The translations under genes were made by a program, and so were the position numbers. From an uncultured Mailhella sp. (lineage in GTDB: Bacteria > Desulfobacterota > Desulfovibrionia > Desulfovibrionales > Desulfovibrionaceae): 36,003 bases of DNA. Position 1 is the stretch's first letter. The number at the start of each line of letters is the position of its first letter. The notes beneath the pieces were generated by a model. The model ran no database searches. It worked only from the letters and a program-made list of their open reading frames with translations, and was not told the DNA's origin. Where the stretch lies: assembly GCF_947631555.1 (NCBI RefSeq), contig NZ_CANRLT010000020.1, forward strand, positions 1 to 36,003, read 5' to 3'. Of the stretch, positions 25,379 through 33,135 are shown in pieces.

Positions 25379-25726
25379 TCAGTTTTTTTCTTTCGCTTTA
25401 AAGAGCCGTACGGCCTCGCCGACAAAGCGGATGACGGCCTGCCGTTCCTCGGAGTTCAGCAGGGCGAGCAGGTCGGCGATGGTCTGCACCTGTGCCCCAA
25501 GGCCGGCGGAATCGTCCCTGACCAGATCGGGCACCGTGCACCCGTATATCTCGGCAAACTGCTGAAGCCGTTCGAGGCTGAGCGCGATTTTTCCGCTTTC
25601 CATGCGGGAAATGCTTTCCTTCTCCACGGAAAGTCGCTCGGCGACCTGCGCCTGCGTGAGTCCTGCTTCCTTTCGCCTGCGCACAATATTTTCCGCTGTC
25701 AGTCTGGCTATGCTCTGCCTGGTCAT
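25379..25726 (-). CDS. XRE-family helix-turn-helix regulator
   Basis: A protein of about 115 residues with a Cro/C1-type helix-turn-helix at residues about 8-65: IVRRRKEAGLTQAQVAERL, then VEKESISRMESGK and LSLERLQQFAEIYGCTVPDL, an excellent match to the XRE family. The C-terminal 50 residues are helical and acidic-basic mixed, perhaps for dimerisation. The start is uncertain: ATG codons at 25726, 25741 and 25795 are in frame. 25726 is chosen because it has a weak AGGG upstream and begins just before the domain, whereas 25795 would lie at or before the likely transcript start. It is divergent from the EptA-like gene across about 150 bp holding an imperfect palindrome, so it may regulate itself and that gene. 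It converges with lysR. Confidence 0.88.
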   Translation of the reverse strand: MTRQSIARLTAENIVRRRKEAGLTQAQVAERLSVEKESISRMESGKIALSLERLQQFAEIYGCTVPDLVRDDSAGLGAQVQTIADLLALLNSEERQAVIRFVGEAVRLFKAKEKN

Positions 25727-25794
25727 GCTGCCCTGTCTCATTTTGAAAATTGAAGAGAAAAGGATAGCAGACTTTTTTCCGCTAAAAATTAACA

Positions 25795-25823
25795 TTGTAT
25801 ATCATATTTTGATGACGTATAAC
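25795..25823 (+). promoter_or_regulatory. Candidate promoter and operator for the EptA-like gene
   Basis: TTGTAT (25795-25800) and TATAAC (25818-25823) are 17 bp apart. Within the spacer, TATATCAT (25798-25805) and ATGACGTATA (25812-25821) form an imperfect palindrome that a regulator such as the divergent XRE protein could use. Confidence 0.45.
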
Positions 25824-25881
25824 GAAACTTCCCGCGCCGTTCTCTGGCTATTTCCTTTGTTTTCAACGCAGAGAAGTCAAG

Positions 25882-27549
25882 ATGAAGTTCGTTATCCCCA
25901 AAAAGGCAGACTGGCGTTTTCCCATCGCTGTTTTCCTTCTGGCTGTTTCCGTTTTTTTCCTCGTTCATGCACTCTGGTTTGTGCAGACGCCCGTATGGTT
26001 TCCCGTGCGCTGTTTTCTGAACGGGCTGCCTGTTACGCTGTTTCTTTTTCTTCCTGCGCTGTTCTGGAAACGGTTGGCGCGGATCTGGCTTCCCTCCGTG
26101 ACGGTGCTTCTGCTTGTTCCCGCACTGCTGGCCGGGATGCACCTTTTTTATTATGAGACGACGATTTCCCAGCAGTCGCTGTATGCCATTTTTGAAAGCA
26201 ATCTCAGCGAGTCCTTGGAATTTCTAGGTTCACAGTTTTCCGTGACGGCGTTGCTGTATGCGCTGGCGCTCTTTACTATTCCGCTGGTACTGCTGCGCCG
26301 GGCACTGCGATTGATACGCACGTCTGGCTTTTCTGCGGCCCGGTTCTGTGGTGTTGTGCTTCTTGCTGTGTTCTTTGCACTGTACGGTTCTGGGAAGCTT
26401 CCGAGGCTCGCCAAGGACAATCTTGCATGGCAACTCGTCTCAAGCTGGCAGAACTACAGGGAGACCATGGAAGATCTCGAAGGTTACATGAAGAAGGCTG
26501 CCGGACTTCGTGCCCCTGACGTTGCCACAGGAAGGGAGCCGGTCACGCTGGTCGTGCTCATCGGAGAATCTTCAAGCCGTCATCACTGGGGACTGTACGG
26601 TTATTTCCGCGACACCACTCCGGAACTTGCAGCCATGCAGGACGAGCTTTTCGTGTTTGATGACGCCATAAGCCCCTTCGGTAGAACGACGCTCAGCGTC
26701 GCGGCGGCGCTTTCCTGCCGGGATGTTCCCGGCGTCGGGGAACTTCCCCTGGTCAACGTATTCCGGCAGGCCGGCTTCGAGGCGGTGTGGATTTCCAATC
26801 AGACCACCATCGACGACACCAACATGATAGTCAGATTGGTCACCGGAGCGGACAGAAAGATCTATCTGAACAGAGGGGGGGATCAGGGCTACATCCGTCA
26901 GTTCGATGATAAGATACTACCCGCTCTCGACAGCGTTCTCGCTCAGGATTCGCCCGCGGGCAGACGGGTTGTCTTCGTGCATACGATGGGCTCGCACGTC
27001 AACTATGCCTCTCGTTATCCCGAGGCGTTCTCTCGTTTCATCAGCGGAGGAGACATTCAGGAGAAGCCGTGGTTCACCGGCAGTGCAAAAAAGTACATCA
27101 ATCACTACGACAACAGCATCGTGTATACCGACCACATCATTGCTGCCGTCATCAAGCGTCTGCGCACCGTGCCGAACAGTGCGCTGCTCTTTTTTTCCGA
27201 CCACGGCGAAGAGGTGTACGACACTCGCAAACATCACGGACATCACGATTCCATGGAGTCCCGCTACTATGTGGATATTCCCTTCCTGTTCTGGCTCTCC
27301 CCGTCGTATCGTGCGCGCCTGACGCCGGAAGAGGTGCGGCGGTTCCTTGCGGCCAGGCACAGGCCCTTTGTCAATGACGCCGCACCCTACGTCATGCTCG
27401 AACTCTGCGGAGTGTCCTTTCCTTCGCCGCACTGGAAGGATTCGCCCCTTTCATCGGACTTTGCGCCCAGGCCGCGTATCATCCACGGTGTTGACTACGA
27501 CAGCCGTTATCCCGCTGAGCGGGAGAAAGCCTCGGCCTGCGTTCGCTGA
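25882..27549 (+). CDS. EptA-like phosphoethanolamine transferase, sulfatase fold
   Basis: A 555-residue inner-membrane protein with five predicted N-terminal helices (about 14-34, 43-62, 66-88, 118-138, 152-168) and a C-terminal periplasmic alkaline-phosphatase/sulfatase domain, the plan of lipid A and core-sugar phosphoethanolamine transferases (EptA/EptB/CptA). Metal and catalytic motifs: Glu229 in VVLIGESSSRHHWGLYGY; the probable nucleophile Thr269 or Thr270 in GRTTLSV; HTMGSH at 367-372; and Asp440-His441 in FFSDHGEEV followed by HHGHH. The family transfers phosphoethanolamine from phosphatidylethanolamine to lipid A or heptose, lowering negative charge and often raising resistance to cationic peptides; the acceptor cannot be assigned here. 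It neighbours an XRE gene and lipid acyltransferase genes. The Shine-Dalgarno is weak (AGAGAAG). Confidence 0.9.
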   Translation: MKFVIPKKADWRFPIAVFLLAVSVFFLVHALWFVQTPVWFPVRCFLNGLPVTLFLFLPALFWKRLARIWLPSVTVLLLVPALLAGMHLFYYETTISQQSLYAIFESNLSESLEFLGSQFSVTALLYALALFTIPLVLLRRALRLIRTSGFSAARFCGVVLLAVFFALYGSGKLPRLAKDNLAWQLVSSWQNYRETMEDLEGYMKKAAGLRAPDVATGREPVTLVVLIGESSSRHHWGLYGYFRDTTPELAAMQDELFVFDDAISPFGRTTLSVAAALSCRDVPGVGELPLVNVFRQAGFEAVWISNQTTIDDTNMIVRLVTGADRKIYLNRGGDQGYIRQFDDKILPALDSVLAQDSPAGRRVVFVHTMGSHVNYASRYPEAFSRFISGGDIQEKPWFTGSAKKYINHYDNSIVYTDHIIAAVIKRLRTVPNSALLFFSDHGEEVYDTRKHHGHHDSMESRYYVDIPFLFWLSPSYRARLTPEEVRRFLAARHRPFVNDAAPYVMLELCGVSFPSPHWKDSPLSSDFAPRPRIIHGVDYDSRYPAEREKASACVR

Positions 27550-27576
27550 GGGGGGGCTGCACTGCTGAAAGTTACG

Positions 27577-27606
27577 CCGTTCCGATGTGAGCGGGGTCTT
27601 TTTTTT
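27577..27606 (+). terminator. Rho-independent terminator of the EptA-like gene
   Basis: CCGTTC (27577-27582) pairs with GAGCGG (27589-27594), one G-T wobble included, around a 6-nt loop. A run of eight T residues follows after GGTC. Confidence 0.65.
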
Positions 27607-27631
27607 CGTGGGAGTTTCCGCGTCCCATAGG

Positions 27632-27796
27632 CTATTTTTTCAGTCTGGAAGCAAGCCGTCCTGACGTGTATCCGGCGAGTACACCTGCCGTCGCTCCGAA
27701 AACGACGCCTTCCGCCGTGTTCAGGAAGCCGAAGAGGACGGCGAAGATCCCGATGGAGCTGCCGATAAGAAAACCGCGAAGTATAAAACGGCTCAT
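27632..27796 (-). CDS. Small two-helix membrane protein, 54 aa
   Basis: A 54-residue frame starting MSRFILRGFL, with two hydrophobic segments (about 6-25 and 28-43) rich in Gly and Ala (GVVFGATAGVLAGY), a glycine-zipper-like pattern, and a basic tail ending RLKK. The open frame continues upstream, but the ATG at 27796 has AGGGGA at about 8 nt, and sequence before it is intergenic repeat. Codon choice is normal for the region. Function unknown; small glycine-zipper proteins often sit in the inner membrane. It lies downstream of the LpxL-like gene on the same strand, separated by a hairpin-flanked repeat, and may share its transcript. Confidence 0.6.
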   Translation of the reverse strand: MSRFILRGFLIGSSIGIFAVLFGFLNTAEGVVFGATAGVLAGYTSGRLASRLKK

Positions 27797-27824
27797 CAAA
27801 AGTTCCCCTGAGGTTTGAAACTTC

Positions 27825-27905
27825 CCCCCTTCAGGGGGAGAGGTGTGATGGACAGAACGACGAAGCCGATGAAATCCTTTTCCGTAACCCCTTGCTTCAG
27901 AGAGG
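27825..27905 (+). repeat. Dispersed hairpin-flanked repeat, copy A
   Basis: A 48-bp core (27845-27892) matches the core of copy B at 30432-30479 at 44 of 48 positions, in the same orientation. A small C-run/G-run hairpin (27825-27838) precedes it and a second one (CCCCTT...GAGGGG) follows. It sits between two leftward genes. Confidence 0.75.
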
Positions 27906-27923
27906 GGCAATCCGCTTGATGCT

Positions 27924-28820
27924 TTAGCTATGCTGTCGGGGCGGGCGGGTCTTCCAGCGTTCGTGCATCCAGAACCATTGTTCAGGATGTTCACGGATGA
28001 AGGATTCCACAGCCTGTGTGTAGAACTGCGCCACGGTGTGGACGTTCTCCTCGATGCCGCCGGTGAGCGTGGCGGTATCCAGAGGCGGACGCTGAAGAAA
28101 GACATAGTTGCGGCCCTCGCGGGCGAGCACCACGGGCCAGACCAGCGCTTTTGCGCGCAGGGCGAGGATGGCGGGACCGGCGTTCACCGCTGCTGTTTCG
28201 TCCAGAAAGGGGATGAAGCGGGCTTCGGCAGCCAGCGCGTTATGGTCAACAAGGAAGGCGACGATGCCGTTTTTGTGCAAGGCCCTGATGACCGGAGCAG
28301 CGGCGTTCCTGTGACCTACCATGTCCGCGCCGGTGGCTTCGCGACAGCAAGCGATGAAGCGCTGAACGGCCGCATCGCCGTAGCGCCGCACGACCACCAT
28401 GCGCGGCCGCGGAGGAGCGTAGAGCTGCCCGAGCATGGAAGCCAGCAGTTCCCAGGAGCCGAAATGCGCAGTGGTGGCCACGATGGGGCGCTTGCAGGCG
28501 CAGAGTCGCTCCATGAGTTCGGGCTGGGCGATGCGCAGCTTTGGAGAGTCCAAACCGAATTTTCCCGTAAGCAGGATTTCCAGAAAGGAGCGGCCGTTCT
28601 GCCGGAAACTTTCATGGGCGATACGTTCTGCTTCGTCGTTTTCAACGTTCAGGTGTTTTTTGATGCTGTCCACTGCGAGAGTGCGGCGGGAAGGAATAAA
28701 GTGCCAGATGGCATCACCCAGAGCGGTACCCATGAGTGCCGTTCCCTGAAACCCGAGGGGGCGGAGCAGCGCACCCGCCACGGTGAGCAGGCGGTAGCGC
28801 AGGGATTCGGCGATGGTCAT
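27924..28820 (-). CDS. LpxL/HtrB-like lipid A acyltransferase
   Basis: A 298-residue member of the lysophospholipid acyltransferase superfamily resembling LpxL/HtrB, inner-membrane enzymes that add a secondary acyl chain to Kdo-lipid A or its precursor. The catalytic HX4E motif is His119-FGSW-Glu124 in TTAHFGSWELL. RPRMVVVRR near residue 140 and FLVDHNA, in the place of the usual DQ(R) motif, are also visible, as is the final PEQWFWMHERWKTRP, which is strongly typical of LpxL homologues. The N-terminus has one membrane-anchoring stretch. The ATG at 28820 overlaps the stop of the upstream DUF374 gene (ATGA), indicating coupled translation. An alternative is an acyltransferase for another lipid, but the C-terminal motif favours lipid A. 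Confidence 0.9.
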   Translation of the reverse strand: MTIAESLRYRLLTVAGALLRPLGFQGTALMGTALGDAIWHFIPSRRTLAVDSIKKHLNVENDEAERIAHESFRQNGRSFLEILLTGKFGLDSPKLRIAQPELMERLCACKRPIVATTAHFGSWELLASMLGQLYAPPRPRMVVVRRYGDAAVQRFIACCREATGADMVGHRNAAAPVIRALHKNGIVAFLVDHNALAAEARFIPFLDETAAVNAGPAILALRAKALVWPVVLAREGRNYVFLQRPPLDTATLTGGIEENVHTVAQFYTQAVESFIREHPEQWFWMHERWKTRPPRQHS

Positions 28821-29476
28821 GCTTTTTCTCCGGGAATGAGATCCTGCCCGAGGCGGTGCAGTTCGTCTTCCAGACGAACCTTTGCCCGTTCCAGTGTGGG
28901 TGTTTCGATATTCGGGATTTCCTCCCCGCCATTCCCCCATGGGGTACCAAAGCGGATGACGACTTTACTGAAGGGCAGCGGAACCTGAAATTTGTCCCAT
29001 GTGGGCAGGTGGAAGTGATGCTTCACGAAGATGCGCACCGGCAGAATGTGTGCCCCCGTGCGGTTGGCGAGGAAGAGAGCGCCTTCCTTGGCCTTGTGCC
29101 GCGGTCCCAGAGGACCGTCCAGAGTGATGCAGGCGTGGATCAGTTCTTTCTTCATCATATGGGCGAGCGTGAGCAGGGCGCGCACCCCGCCGCGGGTGCT
29201 GGAGCCGTGGACGGCCCCCACGTTCTTTGAAGCGAGAATGCGGGTGAGAACTGCGCCGTCGCTGCTGGGACTGACGATGGCCACCACCTTGAGCTGGCGC
29301 GAGACGGGAATGAGGGAGAAAAGTTCATCGTGCCACAGGCAGAAGATCAGCCGCCGCCCCTGGGCGTGGTATTCGTCCACGACCTTTCGGTTTTCTTCAC
29401 GGATGCGGAGCGTCGCGCAGATGGCGGAGTAGATGCCGGTAAGAAGAGCGCTGTTGACGGAAGGAGGAAGGTGCAT
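28817..29476 (-). CDS. DUF374 lysophospholipid acyltransferase-like protein
   Basis: A 219-residue protein of the DUF374 family, in the same acyltransferase superfamily as the next gene. Motifs: LIFCLWHDELF with His49-Asp50 (family xFWHxxxL), SPSSDGAVLTRI, GSSTRGGVRALL, and TLDGPLGPRHKAKEG, the family's DGPrGP motif. Family members are often found beside lipid A or Kdo-transferase genes and are thought to acylate envelope lipids; no reaction can be fixed from sequence. The ATG at 29476 is chosen because AAGGA lies just upstream and the N-terminus fits the family; longer in-frame starts reach into the rluB promoter region and encode low-complexity sequence. Its stop overlaps the start of the LpxL-like gene by ATGA. 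Confidence 0.87.
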   Translation of the reverse strand: MHLPPSVNSALLTGIYSAICATLRIREENRKVVDEYHAQGRRLIFCLWHDELFSLIPVSRQLKVVAIVSPSSDGAVLTRILASKNVGAVHGSSTRGGVRALLTLAHMMKKELIHACITLDGPLGPRHKAKEGALFLANRTGAHILPVRIFVKHHFHLPTWDKFQVPLPFSKVVIRFGTPWGNGGEEIPNIETPTLERAKVRLEDELHRLGQDLIPGEKA

Positions 29477-29609
29477 GGAATCCTTTTGATGATAGGCGTT
29501 AGGACAAAAGACTCCGGAGAGAAATTGCGCTTGACGTGAATCAGGATAGCCCACATTATCCCGATGAGCCAGAACTGAAAAGCATTTTTTTGTGCCGGGA
29601 GGAAACACC

Positions 29610-30362
29610 GTGTCCGAAGGGATCCGATTGAACAAGGCTTTGGCCGATGCCGGCGTGTGTTCGCGCCGCAGAGCCGATGAGCTGATTTTTTCCGGAGCCG
29701 TGTACGTCAACGGCCGCCGGGCGGAAAATCCCGGCGAACGGATTCTTCCCGAAGATTGCCTTGTCGTGCAGGGGCGTCGCGTGACGCGGAATCAGGAGAC
29801 GGAACATTGCTGGCTCATGCTGCACAAGCCCGTGCAGGTGGTGTCCACCGTCCGCGATCCGCAGGGCAGGGAGACCGTGCTTGATTTCGTGCCCGAGCCG
29901 TGGGCGCAGCGCCGTCTGTATCCTGTGGGCCGTCTGGACTATTTTTCCGAAGGACTGCTCCTGCTCACCGATGACGGCTCTCTCGTTCACCGCCTCACGC
30001 ACCCGCGCTGGCACCTGCCCAAGGTCTACCATGTACTGGTGCGCCCGGAACGGGGGGAAGCGTCCGTGGGGCGGGCGCTCTCTCTGATGGCGCGCGGCAT
30101 GACGTTGGCCGAGGGCGAACGCCTGGCGCCGGTGCAAACCAGTATTCTGGACTCCGGCCCAAGGGGCGTTATGCTGGAAATGACCCTGCATCAGGGCCTG
30201 AACCGCCAGATACGCCGTATGTGCCGGGACGTGGATTTCACCGTGCTGCGGCTGAAGCGCGTGCAGGAAGGCCCGCTGTGTCTGGGCGAGCTGCCCGTGG
30301 GCAGGGTGCGTCCGCTGACGCGGGATGAAGTGGCTGAACTGCGCCGCGCCGTGGGTTTGTGA
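29610..30362 (+). CDS. RluB/RsuA-family 23S/16S rRNA pseudouridine synthase
   Basis: A 250-residue pseudouridine synthase of the RsuA/RluB/E/F group. The N-terminal S4 RNA-binding domain (about 1-60: IRLNKALADAGVCSRRRADELI, GAVYVNGRRA) is followed by the catalytic domain with the aspartate motif VGRLDYFSEGLLLLTDDG (catalytic Asp in GRLD) and the later GLNRQIRRM, in which R-Q-I-R-R-M is a family hallmark. It isomerises a uridine in rRNA, helping ribosome maturation. A GTG at 29610 is taken as start because GGGAGGA lies at 29597-29603; an upstream in-frame GTG at 29592 has no site of its own. It is divergent from the DUF374 gene. Length suits RluB/RsuA; which uridine is modified cannot be decided. 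Confidence 0.93.
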   Translation: MSEGIRLNKALADAGVCSRRRADELIFSGAVYVNGRRAENPGERILPEDCLVVQGRRVTRNQETEHCWLMLHKPVQVVSTVRDPQGRETVLDFVPEPWAQRRLYPVGRLDYFSEGLLLLTDDGSLVHRLTHPRWHLPKVYHVLVRPERGEASVGRALSLMARGMTLAEGERLAPVQTSILDSGPRGVMLEMTLHQGLNRQIRRMCRDVDFTVLRLKRVQEGPLCLGELPVGRVRPLTRDEVAELRRAVGL

Positions 30363-30410
30363 CGGGCGGAATGTTCACGGGCGTGTCTCTTTCCAGCTTT
30401 TAGATTTGAG

Positions 30411-30500
30411 TCCCTCTTGCGGAGGGAAAGAGTGATTGACAAAACGGCGAAGCCGATGAAATCCTTTCCCGTAACCCCTCCCTCCCTTAACCGCCGGAGG
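30411..30500 (+). repeat. Dispersed hairpin-flanked repeat, copy B
   Basis: Hairpin TCCCTC / GAGGGA (30411-30427), then a 48-bp core (30432-30479) matching copy A at 44 of 48 positions, then a CCTCC...GGAGG hairpin (about 30481-30500). Same orientation as copy A, and also intergenic. Confidence 0.75.
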
Positions 30501-30608
30501 CGCGAGCGTCAGCGAGCTGATAGCGCAGGTGGCGTGTTTGTCCGGCTCTGCCGGCAAACATGGTTACGCCGCAGAAGCGGGGCAGTCGGCGGATGTGGCG
30601 ACTGTGGA

Positions 30609-30638
30609 TTGAAACTTGGTGAATCGAGCCGCAATATT
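30609..30638 (+). promoter_or_regulatory. Candidate pepA promoter
   Basis: TTGAAA (30609-30614) and AATATT (30633-30638) with an 18-bp spacer, 31 bp before the pepA ATG. The -10 matches at four of six positions. Confidence 0.4.
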
Positions 30639-30669
30639 TTTCTATCCTTAATAATGAGGGTTATTGTTT

Positions 30670-32202
30670 ATGGAAATACGCTTTCAGACTGGCGGCGCAG
30701 CACGCTGGAAAGCCGACGTCATGGTCAGTTTTGCGTTCGAGGGCGAGGGCGCGGAACAGGTCGGAGCTGTTCTTCTTGAAACCGCGCCGTGGCTGTCCAT
30801 CGCTCCCGCCTGGCGCGATTTTCGCGGCAAACGCGAGGAACAGGTCATGTTCTACGGTCCTGCGGCCATGAACGTGTCCCGCGTCCTTGAAACGGGGTTG
30901 GGCAGAGCAGATGAACTTTGCCTGACGGAATTCCGCTATGCCGTGGGCCGGGCGCTGCGCCAGTGCCGGGAATATGATCTGGAGACCGTGGGGCTGGACG
31001 GGACGGCGCTTGCCCGCGTGGCGGAAAAGCTGTCCCTGCCGTTGGCGGCGCTGGTTCGGGAAGCCGTGGTCGCCTCGTTCCTCGCGCTGTATCGCTACGA
31101 CCGTTTTTTGGAGAAAAAAAGCGTTCACGCCGATCCCCGCTGGCTGGGATTGATGCTGGAAGGTGAGTTTGTGGATGACGCAGTACGTTCTGCCGTCCGC
31201 CTGGCCGAAGCTGAGGCTTCCGGTATCGTTCTTGCCCGCGATCTGGCCAACGATCCCGCCAACGTTATGACGCCTTCCATCTTTGCGGAAAAAGCTCGTG
31301 AACTGGCCTCGAAATACGGCATGACTTTCCGCTGTCTCGGCTGCAAGGAGCTGGAAGCCGAGGGCATGGCCGCGTATCTGGCTGTGGCCAAAGGCTCTGC
31401 GGAGGAGCCGCAGCTGGCGGTTATCGAATACACTCCCAGGGGCACGGAAGGCCGTCGTCCCGTGGTTTTCGTGGGCAAGGGACTCTGTTTCGATTCCGGA
31501 GGCATCAGCCTGAAGCCAGCCAAGGGTATGGAAGAGATGAAGGGCGATATGTCCGGCGCGGCCGCGGTACTCGGCGTCATGGAGGCACTCGGTCAGATGG
31601 CTCCGCTCCGGACGCCGGCTCAGCCCGTGGTGGCGGTCATGGCCTGCGCTGAGAATATGCCCGGAGGTCATGCCACCCGCCCAGGCGACGTGGTGGTGGC
31701 CCGCAGCGGCAAATCCATAGAGATTGTGAACACCGATGCCGAAGGCCGTCTGGTGCTGGCCGATGCCCTGTCCTGGGCGCAGGATCAGTTCCACCCTGCC
31801 CGACTTCTGGACATCGCCACGCTGACCGGTGCGTGCGCCGTGGCCCTCGGCCCGGATGCCGCCGGACTGTTTGCCAACGATGAAGCGCTTGCCGATCTTC
31901 TGCTCCGTGCAGGCGAGGAACTCGGCGAGCGCAGCTGGCGCTTGCCGCTGTGGACGAAAAAAAGCCTGGCTGTGCTTAAAAGCCCCTGTGCGGATCTGCT
32001 CAATTCCGGCATCCGCGAAGGCGGGGCCATCCATGCGGCGGTCTTCCTTCAGCAGTTCGTGCAGGCGGGCGCAGCCTGGGCGCATATCGACATGGCCGCG
32101 GCGGACAATGCCGAAAACCCAATCAACGCCAAGGGGGCCACAGGCTTCGGCGTACGAACGCTTCTCAGTGCGGCACTGGCGGAGAGCGAACCGCTCCAGT
32201 GA
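30670..32202 (+). CDS. pepA: M17 leucyl aminopeptidase
   Basis: A 510-residue cytosolic aminopeptidase of family M17, which removes N-terminal residues from peptides with two catalytic metal ions; hexameric in known members. The N-terminal domain (to about 165) is variable as usual. The catalytic domain has FVGKGLCFDSGGISLKPAKGMEEMKGDMSGAA, with the metal-binding Lys and Asp residues, and NTDAEGRLVLADAL, the family signature with metal-binding Asp and Glu. Around them are PGGHATRPGDVV and LTGACAVALG, also conserved. The ATG at 30670 is preferred over an in-frame TTG at 30664 because GAGGG lies 9 nt upstream. Length is normal. It is followed after 78 bp by the TtcA-like gene on the same strand, possibly one transcript. 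Confidence 0.95.
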   Translation: MEIRFQTGGAARWKADVMVSFAFEGEGAEQVGAVLLETAPWLSIAPAWRDFRGKREEQVMFYGPAAMNVSRVLETGLGRADELCLTEFRYAVGRALRQCREYDLETVGLDGTALARVAEKLSLPLAALVREAVVASFLALYRYDRFLEKKSVHADPRWLGLMLEGEFVDDAVRSAVRLAEAEASGIVLARDLANDPANVMTPSIFAEKARELASKYGMTFRCLGCKELEAEGMAAYLAVAKGSAEEPQLAVIEYTPRGTEGRRPVVFVGKGLCFDSGGISLKPAKGMEEMKGDMSGAAAVLGVMEALGQMAPLRTPAQPVVAVMACAENMPGGHATRPGDVVVARSGKSIEIVNTDAEGRLVLADALSWAQDQFHPARLLDIATLTGACAVALGPDAAGLFANDEALADLLLRAGEELGERSWRLPLWTKKSLAVLKSPCADLLNSGIREGGAIHAAVFLQQFVQAGAAWAHIDMAAADNAENPINAKGATGFGVRTLLSAALAESEPLQ

Positions 32203-32280
32203 GCAGGGCACAGGTGTTTCCACCTGCGGAAAACTTTGCAGACACGGCGGGGCTTGTCTCTGTCCGGCCATCGAAATTTT

Positions 32281-33060
32281 ATGAGTAAAATCCGTAGCTT
32301 GAGCTATGCGCAGCAGGTCTGTGTCAAGACGGCGGGCAAGGCCATGCAGAAGACCGGCATGCTGCGCCCCGGAGCCCGTGTGGGCGTGGCGGTGTCTGGA
32401 GGTGTGGACAGCTTTGTCCTGCTCAAGGTTATGCAGCTTCGGCAGCGCATCGTGCCGTTCCCCTTTGAATTTATGGCACTGCACCTGAATCCCGGCTTCG
32501 AGCCTGCCAGCCATGCGCCGCTGGTTCGCTGGCTGGCACGGGAGGGCATTGCCGGACATGTGGAAGTAACGGATTACGGGCCGCGCGGCCACTCGGAAGA
32601 AAATCTGCGGCATTCTCCGTGCTTTTACTGCGCGAGGCTGCGGCGAAAACGTCTTTTTGCCCTGTGCGCGGAATACCGGCTCACACACCTCGCCTTCGGG
32701 CACAACAACGATGATCTGGTGACAACATTCCTCATGAATCTTGTCCAGACCGGCAAGGTGGCGGGTATGAGCATGAGCGAGCCGTTTTTCGGCGGTGCGC
32801 TTCAGGTCATACGTCCGCTCCTGCTTCTGCCCAAGGCTGAAATCGTCCGGGCGGCCCGGCAGTGGGAACTGCCGGTCTTCGCGAATGCCTGCCCCTCTGC
32901 AGGCAGCACCAGGCGCACGGGGATGCTGGACGTTCTGGATGCCATGTGCGGCGGGAGCAAGGTCAGGCGGAAGAACGTGTTCAACGGCCTGGCGCGCTGG
33001 CAGCTCGAGCTGAACGAAAAGGCCCGGATTGACTGGACAGGGGAGGACGGCGTAGACTAA
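32281..33060 (+). CDS. TtcA-like tRNA 2-thiocytidine synthetase
   Basis: A 259-residue PP-loop ATPase resembling TtcA, which replaces O2 of cytidine 32 in tRNA by sulfur using an Fe-S cluster and ATP. The PP-loop SGGVDS is at residues 39-44. The three cluster-binding cysteines of TtcA appear to be present: Cys114 and Cys117 in HSPCFYCARLRRKRLF, and Cys204 in NACPSAG. HLAFGHNNDDLVTTFLMN and IRPLLLLPKAEI fit the family's GHHxDDxxET and RPLLxxxxxxI motifs, with the ET changed to TT. It is a little shorter than E. coli TtcA. The ATG at 32281 starts the family-like region; the ribosome-binding site is weak. The NifU/NifS pair could supply its cluster and sulfur. It could instead thiolate another position. 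Confidence 0.85.
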   Translation: MSKIRSLSYAQQVCVKTAGKAMQKTGMLRPGARVGVAVSGGVDSFVLLKVMQLRQRIVPFPFEFMALHLNPGFEPASHAPLVRWLAREGIAGHVEVTDYGPRGHSEENLRHSPCFYCARLRRKRLFALCAEYRLTHLAFGHNNDDLVTTFLMNLVQTGKVAGMSMSEPFFGGALQVIRPLLLLPKAEIVRAARQWELPVFANACPSAGSTRRTGMLDVLDAMCGGSKVRRKNVFNGLARWQLELNEKARIDWTGEDGVD

Positions 33061-33135
33061 TCGCCACCGTGCCGGAGGTCGTGAGACTGAGAGGGCAGGG
33101 ATGGCGTCCGTTTTCGTATCTCAACGAGGCTTTCT

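Larger units (their letters stand above)
30363..30669. other. Intergenic region with repeat and pepA promoter
   Basis: About 300 bp without a gene. It holds repeat copy B (30411-30500) and an 11-bp bulged hairpin (30535-30560, TGTTTG-CCGGC facing GCCGG-CAAACA) that may end rluB transcription. A possible pepA promoter follows: TTGAAA (30609-30614), 18 bp, AATATT (30633-30638). Confidence 0.5.

Noticed and set aside
30661..32703. Long leftward open frame (680 codons) opposite pepA and the TtcA-like gene
   Set aside because: Antisense shadow spanning two clear genes and their gap.
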